Assembly (NCBI RefSeq): GCF_902706095.1
Contig: NZ_CACSJP010000003.1
Coordinates: forward strand, 124,001-188,000
Direction of reading: 5' to 3'
Source: Rhizobium sp. 18065
Lineage (GTDB): Bacteria > Pseudomonadota > Alphaproteobacteria > Rhizobiales > Rhizobiaceae
DNA: 64,000 bases
Under the pieces are notes generated by a model. The model had not been told where the DNA came from and made no database searches. It was given only the letters and a program-made list of their open reading frames with translations. Positions 61,101 through 64,000 of the stretch are shown here, piece after piece. Position 1 is the first letter of the stretch. Each line of letters starts with the position of its first letter. Position numbers and translations under genes: made by a program.

Positions 61101-64000
61101 GTAGAGCCCTTGTAGGCCGCCCAGTCATAGCCCCACATGCCTTCATTGCGCATGACGCTTTCGCCCTGCACCATGATGTCATCGCCGGATTCGGAGTCGA
61201 AGTCGTGTTCGTTTTCACCAGCGAACATGACGTCGTGGCCGATGATCGTGGAGTTGAAGAAGAGTTCGGAATTGTCGCCGGCCGTCGTATCGAAACCGTT
61301 GCCGGCCTCGATCCAGTCGTCCCCCTCGTTGCCGAGCAGGAAGTCGCTGCCTTCCCCGCCGAGCATGAAGTCATTGCCTTCGCCGCCAAACATTTCCTTG
61401 CCGTCCGGCCCGGCAACCAGGTAGTCGGAGCCCTGGTTGCCGAAGACGAGCGCGAGGCCCGAGCCGCCATGGACGACATCGTTGCCCTCTTCACCCATAA
61501 GGAAGTCGGTTTCACCGATATCGGTACCCGAATTGGTGATGATGTCGTCGCCTGTGCCGCCATGCACCTTGTCGACGCCGTAGCCGGCTTCGATACGGTC
61601 GTCGCCGCCGCGTCCCCAGACCGTGTCGTCACCGCCACCGGAGATGATCGTGTCAGCCTGGTTCGTCCCCTGGATGAGGGCATGGTCAAGACTGTTGAAC
61701 TGGATGAAATTGGCGCCCCGCTGCACCATGGGCGACAGTGCGTTCTGGAACGGATCTTCGCCCGTCGGGTCCGGACCGGCCCACTTGGCCTGTTCTGCCG
61801 GGTCGACATATAGCACATGGTCCGGAACCGAGAAGATGTCGCCCGGAACGGCATAGCCGCTCTCGCCGATATCCGTGTTGCGGATGACAAGTTCGGCCAG
61901 CGAGTTCGCTTCCAGCTCGTTCAGCAGGTTGAGGCCCTGGGTGCGCGACAGGTAGTAGAAGCGGTCGCCGTTCTGCAGGTTTTCGAGTTGCAGTTCGAAG
62001 ACGAAGGAGAAGGTGGAGCCCAGCATGCCGCCGAAGGCCATCTTTTTTTCGGCAAGGCCACCGACCCAGAGATCAACGTCGTTGAGGCCGCCGAGGCCGG
62101 CCGCGTAGGTGCCGGTGCCGTTGAGGAACGCCTGCCGGTCCACTTCATCGAGCGAAGCGTTGCCGAAGACGAGGTTCATGGCCGCATCGCGCTTGGCATC
62201 GGCAGTCGTGGCCGAGGTAATCGTCGAATGCGTGCCATAGGCGGCAATGAAGTTGACGATCGAGGCCGAGTTCTTCAGGTTCATCCCGAAGTCGATCCAG
62301 TTCTTGTACGGATCGAGCTGGGTATCGCCATTGGCGATTTCCTTGAACTGCGCACGTGCAGCATTGAGGCTCGGAATGCCTGTCTCCCGGCCGCGAGCGA
62401 TGTTGAGCGCGGGAAGGTCAAGGGGGATGCCGACCAGATGATTACGCAGGACGTCGGTGACGTATTCGTCGATCTCGTTGCCGATTTGGCCCGTCATGCC
62501 GCGAATGACGGCACCTGCCCCCTGCTCGGCGGTGATGGTCCCCGGCGCGTAGGCGAGCGGATTGAGGAAGGCATCGAAAAGGTCCATCGATGAACCGACG
62601 CCGTTGGCGTCGATGCTGTCGACGGTTTCGTTCAGCATCGAGTGGCCGAAGCGATAGACCACATGGGCGAACTCGGCGAAGATTGACGGATCGATGTCCA
62701 TCGACGGGTTGAACACGAAGAGGTCGATGTCTGGTTGGATTTTCCGGGCGAATTCCTCGAACACCAGATGCTGATACTGCATTTCGGTGGTGAAACGTGC
62801 GGCCTGGAACAGGCGCTCACCGTCCCAATTCAACGTGCCAAGGTTCTGGGGCAGGGACTGAACATCCGTTGCGAGCCACTCGTTTAGGAAGGCGAGATCG
62901 CCCGCCTGGGCGGCTTCGATCGCGCGCTCCTTGACCTGCTCCACCGTCTTGTTGTGTTCGGAGTGGAAGATGTGGTGAACGGCGGTCAGGCCGATGTTTT
63001 CATTGCCGCGACCGTCGCCGGTGATGAAATGGGCGTCGAGCAGTTCGTTGTCGTAGGTAGTCGCCTGTCCGAAATTGTTGAGGGGAATCGCATTGCCCGC
63101 GTCCGTGTCGGCATCAGCCGTTTTCAGAATAGCGGCGGTCGACGGATTGCGATCGTGATCAACGAGGCCGGGCACGGCATTGTGCGCGATATCGTCAAGG
63201 AAGGCGTGTCCTGTGAGGACGGCATTCGCAAGGCTGATCGGTGCGGCAGGATTGCCTTCGACGAGACCATTCGCGGTTATGAGTTGCGGGAACCCGTTCG
63301 TGCCTCGGATGAACTCGCCGTAAGCGTCCATCAGGAAGAGCGGAACGGTTCCGATATATTCGTCGGTGAGATCGATGCCGAGTACTGTCCTCGCTTGCGC
63401 CTTGACTTCGCCCCATGTGGCAATGCCTTTTGCACCTTCGAGCAAATGACCCGTCGCCATCGGCTTGCCAGCGCCGTCAAGGTCGTATTCCCGCAGGAAC
63501 AGTTGTTTCGAGGCCGTGGAGGAATAGGTTTGGTTCTGGTCGATGAAGGGTGTGGTGAAGTTGCGCGGCTCCAGAGGCGAGCGGGTGAGCACCATGTAAT
63601 TGGTAAAACTCCCTGGAACATAGAGTGGGTCATCGGGAGACAGCGGAATGTAAATCTTTTCGTTTCCACCCTTTTCCACGAGGTCGAGTCCGTGGTCAAA
63701 GAACTGGCCGAACAATGTGAACCAGGAATTGTAAGGCGCTGACAGACCTTCATCAGGGGCGACGTTTTCGATATGCACCGATGGGCCGTCGAAGGCGATG
63801 CCGTAGCGGCTTTCCAGACCTTCATAGGCTGGATCGGTCTCAGTGGCCGGACGGTCCGAAGCCAACACCTCCGTCACCTCCGCCGCAAGCACGGCGACGG
63901 TTTTCTGCTGGACTGCAGGAAGGAGGGCATTCTCTGCCTTGGCGTCATCCAGCGCCGCGGTGAACTCGGCGCGGATCGCGTTCACCGCCGCCATGATGTC
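55106..64000 (-). CDS. Giant RTX protein with two animal-type haem peroxidase domains (5' end beyond the window)
   Basis: At least 2962 residues; the frame is open to the window edge, so the N-terminus is probably missing. Residue numbers count from the Met codon at 63992-63994. Domain 1 (about 50-690) has distal-site FGQFFDHGLDL near 98 and proximal-histidine motif VVYRFGHSML near 448. Domain 2 (about 1960-2570) has FGQYFDHGLDF near 2018 and AVYRIGHSLI near 2303. Between them are RTX blocks (about 780-905, 1095-1110, 1650-1715), a lectin-like or jelly-roll-like stretch and cadherin-like segments. An Asp-rich linker (about 2590-2660) precedes the C-terminal RTX block. Bacterial homologues are secreted by type I systems; this gene adjoins an exporter. 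Peroxidase/halogenase activity is inferred only from motifs. Confidence 0.88.
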   Translation of the reverse strand, partial: DIMAAVNAIRAEFTAALDDAKAENALLPAVQQKTVAVLAAEVTEVLASDRPATETDPAYEGLESRYGIAFDGPSVHIENVAPDEGLSAPYNSWFTLFGQFFDHGLDLVEKGGNEKIYIPLSPDDPLYVPGSFTNYMVLTRSPLEPRNFTTPFIDQNQTYSSTASKQLFLREYDLDGAGKPMATGHLLEGAKGIATWGEVKAQARTVLGIDLTDEYIGTVPLFLMDAYGEFIRGTNGFPQLITANGLVEGNPAAPISLANAVLTGHAFLDDIAHNAVPGLVDHDRNPSTAAILKTADADTDAGNAIPLNNFGQATTYDNELLDAHFITGDGRGNENIGLTAVHHIFHSEHNKTVEQVKERAIEAAQAGDLAFLNEWLATDVQSLPQNLGTLNWDGERLFQAARFTTEMQYQHLVFEEFARKIQPDIDLFVFNPSMDIDPSIFAEFAHVVYRFGHSMLNETVDSIDANGVGSSMDLFDAFLNPLAYAPGTITAEQGAGAVIRGMTGQIGNEIDEYVTDVLRNHLVGIPLDLPALNIARGRETGIPSLNAARAQFKEIANGDTQLDPYKNWIDFGMNLKNSASIVNFIAAYGTHSTITSATTADAKRDAAMNLVFGNASLDEVDRQAFLNGTGTYAAGLGGLNDVDLWVGGLAEKKMAFGGMLGSTFSFVFELQLENLQNGDRFYYLSRTQGLNLLNELEANSLAELVIRNTDIGESGYAVPGDIFSVPDHVLYVDPAEQAKWAGPDPTGEDPFQNALSPMVQRGANFIQFNSLDHALIQGTNQADTIISGGGDDTVWGRGGDDRIEAGYGVDKVHGGTGDDIITNSGTDIGETDFLMGEEGNDVVHGGSGLALVFGNQGSDYLVAGPDGKEMFGGEGNDFMLGGEGSDFLLGNEGDDWIEAGNGFDTTAGDNSELFFNSTIIGHDVMFAGENEHDFDSESGDDIMVQGESVMRNEGMWGYDWAAYKGSTKAADADLLRPIFTTEQQDILRNRFDAVEGLSGYKSDDVLKGDDRATAFTTTPPAEPEVNPGANLAGAEGTMVNHHLSQAGIDRITGLRQLLGDLVQNSITVGEAAREAEIAFDDGNILLGGGGSDLIEGRGGDDVIDGDSWLNVRIGFTHGGVAYTVDGLGDVVWRLADYVDGAPVSGALPAFNGLTLDELMFNRVVNPGALTIVREIAKGGNDGDIDTAVYWDNFTNYQITANADGSFTVNHVNPTVGGVDPITGRQLAADGIDRLWNIEKLQFADRTVSLIAPEIELNGFDIVNRNWADTFSTRSYTNNNGTNGSFNAAWSEAGDDLNGSATAGSVQVTNAGTLTFSTGNADNASVTRALNLAGASSAVITFSINDVGVTAFPIFGDDEEILFEFAADGTNFITLRTFNGNNGGNISVTLPTDVQFTADAAIRFRANNALDAGESFSIDNVSINAVFEIPANPASIDIVTSHTENGAATAIASLPRITDDGETLASASIVLTNAFAGDEFVIPAALTAQNAAISATTQVIGSTIVVTLEGVASLAAYQNAIQSISYRNTSENPDTTQRLIEVTVNDGLLSSNVAETRVNVTATNDLPNAGNDIVITNIQGNFNVPDWALLANDVDLDGTLSISGMTENSTLFTVGRAGGVTTFGYTTQQSRTATYTATDGLANDTATVSVNYDANDINGGGNSEVIVGGVAASTISAGGGNDIIFSGGGDDTVTGGAGDDMMVWNVGDGRDRFNGETNNNAGDTIRVEGDASNEAFVVYSRAAALANGITNLLNTTEIVITRNGQVAVELDNVEEIVINTGAGNDNVTTLGNFNGTSLNFNTITINGSEGDDTVNLSGLASAHRILFRSNGGNDTLIGTLRSQDRIEIPEGADPADYVETVNANGTRTLSNGTHSITFTGQTPTLSPIGANGDNDDDNSGSEPTGPFTLTARDVAGITNLVRGLPAFADDDDTDGAVGVRSLSGQSNNADNAGFGAADQPFIRLTEARYGEGVVTDSTGAIINRALNPIFDGLDPRQISNVLGEQELDLPNNANKANIFFMAFGQYFDHGLDFLPKGGAGQVVIDGVDIPGPVASNFTDLTRGSLAEPLASADDIPQHINKTSAYVDQNQVYGSNMIVGQLLRESDGNHGYGSRILMGADDPSASGFDLMSTLRELLDHHREAGTLFTGPGLPAGGITIDGYYPTLWNSATNSYDGATVRALAGNFMGSDHALLLDTNPVINLLDHYVGGDGRTNENVTLTSMHTIWARNHNFHIDTLLDAGFAGTTEELFQAAKMVNEAEYQRVVFTEFADALIGGIQGDGDHGFEAYNPEATAGISHEFAAAVYRIGHSLIGDTITVKGDDGQNYSVNLFDAFLNPSNDVFTPEQLIQLQAMGYDPQPGYEQLGTGAILAGIVEQPAEEVDFNIVDAVRNDLVRIRADLFAFNVARGRDVGLGTLNQVKASLQNSTDPYVKFAVGFLSANGGSVNPYSSWQDFQTRNGLTDIVIAQFMAAYPDLVLRADQVNAFKAINGDIVAVQADGTGLVKGIDRVDLWVGGLAEAHFNGGMAGSTFWAILHEQFDRLQEADRFYYKERFDNFDLYEDFIDGQNFVDIVERNTGLTGLPEDIFSSDLEDGADNEDDDDDQNDDDEDDGTVDNDDDDGDVGGIDDDEDDETDGDDTDEDDTDDEADDDTDDDQDDDSDGDDDGDVVTPPTAIAAKTLIGTGASDVLQGAAGNDIALGGDGTDVLSGDGGADILRGEAGDDVIIGGDGDDVITGGSGADEIHAGAGRDIIFGSEGDNLIFADAGDDIIEGGAGAERVWAGAGNDTVLSTANDGNDVYHGEDGIDTLDYAVNSSGLTVDLGNGFMGRGSVSGGSTGSDTFYGFENFIGGSGHDVVTASSAVNIMDGGLGDDVFKFNSAAAANGDTIYGFQAGDRIDFSGTGTNLHLTAGTTMTGIGDVTVTHEVREGEEFTVIRGNTQGDDGADFELALHGRHNLTANDFLGVA
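56015..56225 (-). repeat. Low-complexity Asp/Glu-rich coding tract within the peroxidase gene
   Basis: About 70 codons, mostly GAC/GAT/GAG (Asp and Glu) with occasional Gly, Thr and Val, form an acidic linker between the second peroxidase domain and the C-terminal RTX repeats. The reading frame is intact through it. Confidence 0.85.

Overview
The window looks like chromosomal or chromid DNA of an alphaproteobacterium of the order Hyphomicrobiales, most likely Rhizobiaceae. The evidence is high coding GC, a tandem anti-Shine-Dalgarno small RNA of the rhizobial alpha-r14 (NfeR1) type, a glxBCD-glnT cluster, several CUT1-type sugar ABC operons with local regulators, and a PrsD/PrsE-like type I secretion locus. 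No tRNA, rRNA, phage, insertion sequence or CRISPR array is visible. The DNA reads as ordinary, dense, adaptation-oriented genome content.

Left part (1-16 kb): a predicted small RNA made of four consecutive hairpins, each with CCTCCTCCC in its loop (about 77-252), convergent with dadA (D-amino acid dehydrogenase). Next is an operon of a metallophosphoesterase plus a complete ABC importer (ATPase, two permeases, binding protein), closed by a strong terminator and a convergent LacI-type regulator. A small glycine-zipper lipoprotein follows, then an AbgT-family transporter with an M20 peptidase, an SLC13-type permease with RCK_C-like domains, and an unusual membrane protein with a 48-residue beta-solenoid-like repeat.

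Middle part (16-36 kb): a seven-gene Mrp/Mnh cation/proton antiporter operon in which two antiporter (NuoL/M/N-like) modules are fused in one 1033-residue protein and MbhD/MbhE-like pieces are present. Then come a DUF900-like lipoprotein hydrolase, a two-gene RND efflux system, an AraC-type regulator, a membrane-dipeptidase-like M19 enzyme and, on the minus strand, an XRE-cupin regulator followed by glxB-glxC-glxD-glnT. The last group could make glutamine and glutamate derivatives, or N-methylglutamate and gamma-glutamylmethylamide. A promoter with an overlapping palindrome lies between regulator and operon, and a 14-bp hairpin separates glxD from glnT.

Right part (36-64 kb, all minus strand): an arabinofuranoside utilisation operon (GH51 arabinofuranosidase, ABC ATPase, two permeases, binding protein) preceded by an ArsR-type regulator with an extra C-terminal domain. 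Matching TATCA-N7-TGATW dyads lie upstream of both the regulator and the operon. Then comes an iron module: siderophore-interacting reductase, TonB-dependent receptor with an STN signalling domain, FecR and FecI. Two identical ECF-type promoter candidates (TTTTTGTGAGATT-N13-CGTC) lie before fecR and before the receptor. The window ends in a type I secretion locus: HlyD-type adaptor, RTX protein with a (GN)11 linker, ABC exporter, and a giant RTX protein with two animal-type haem peroxidase domains that runs off the right edge.

All assignments come from reading motifs and context. No database search was run.
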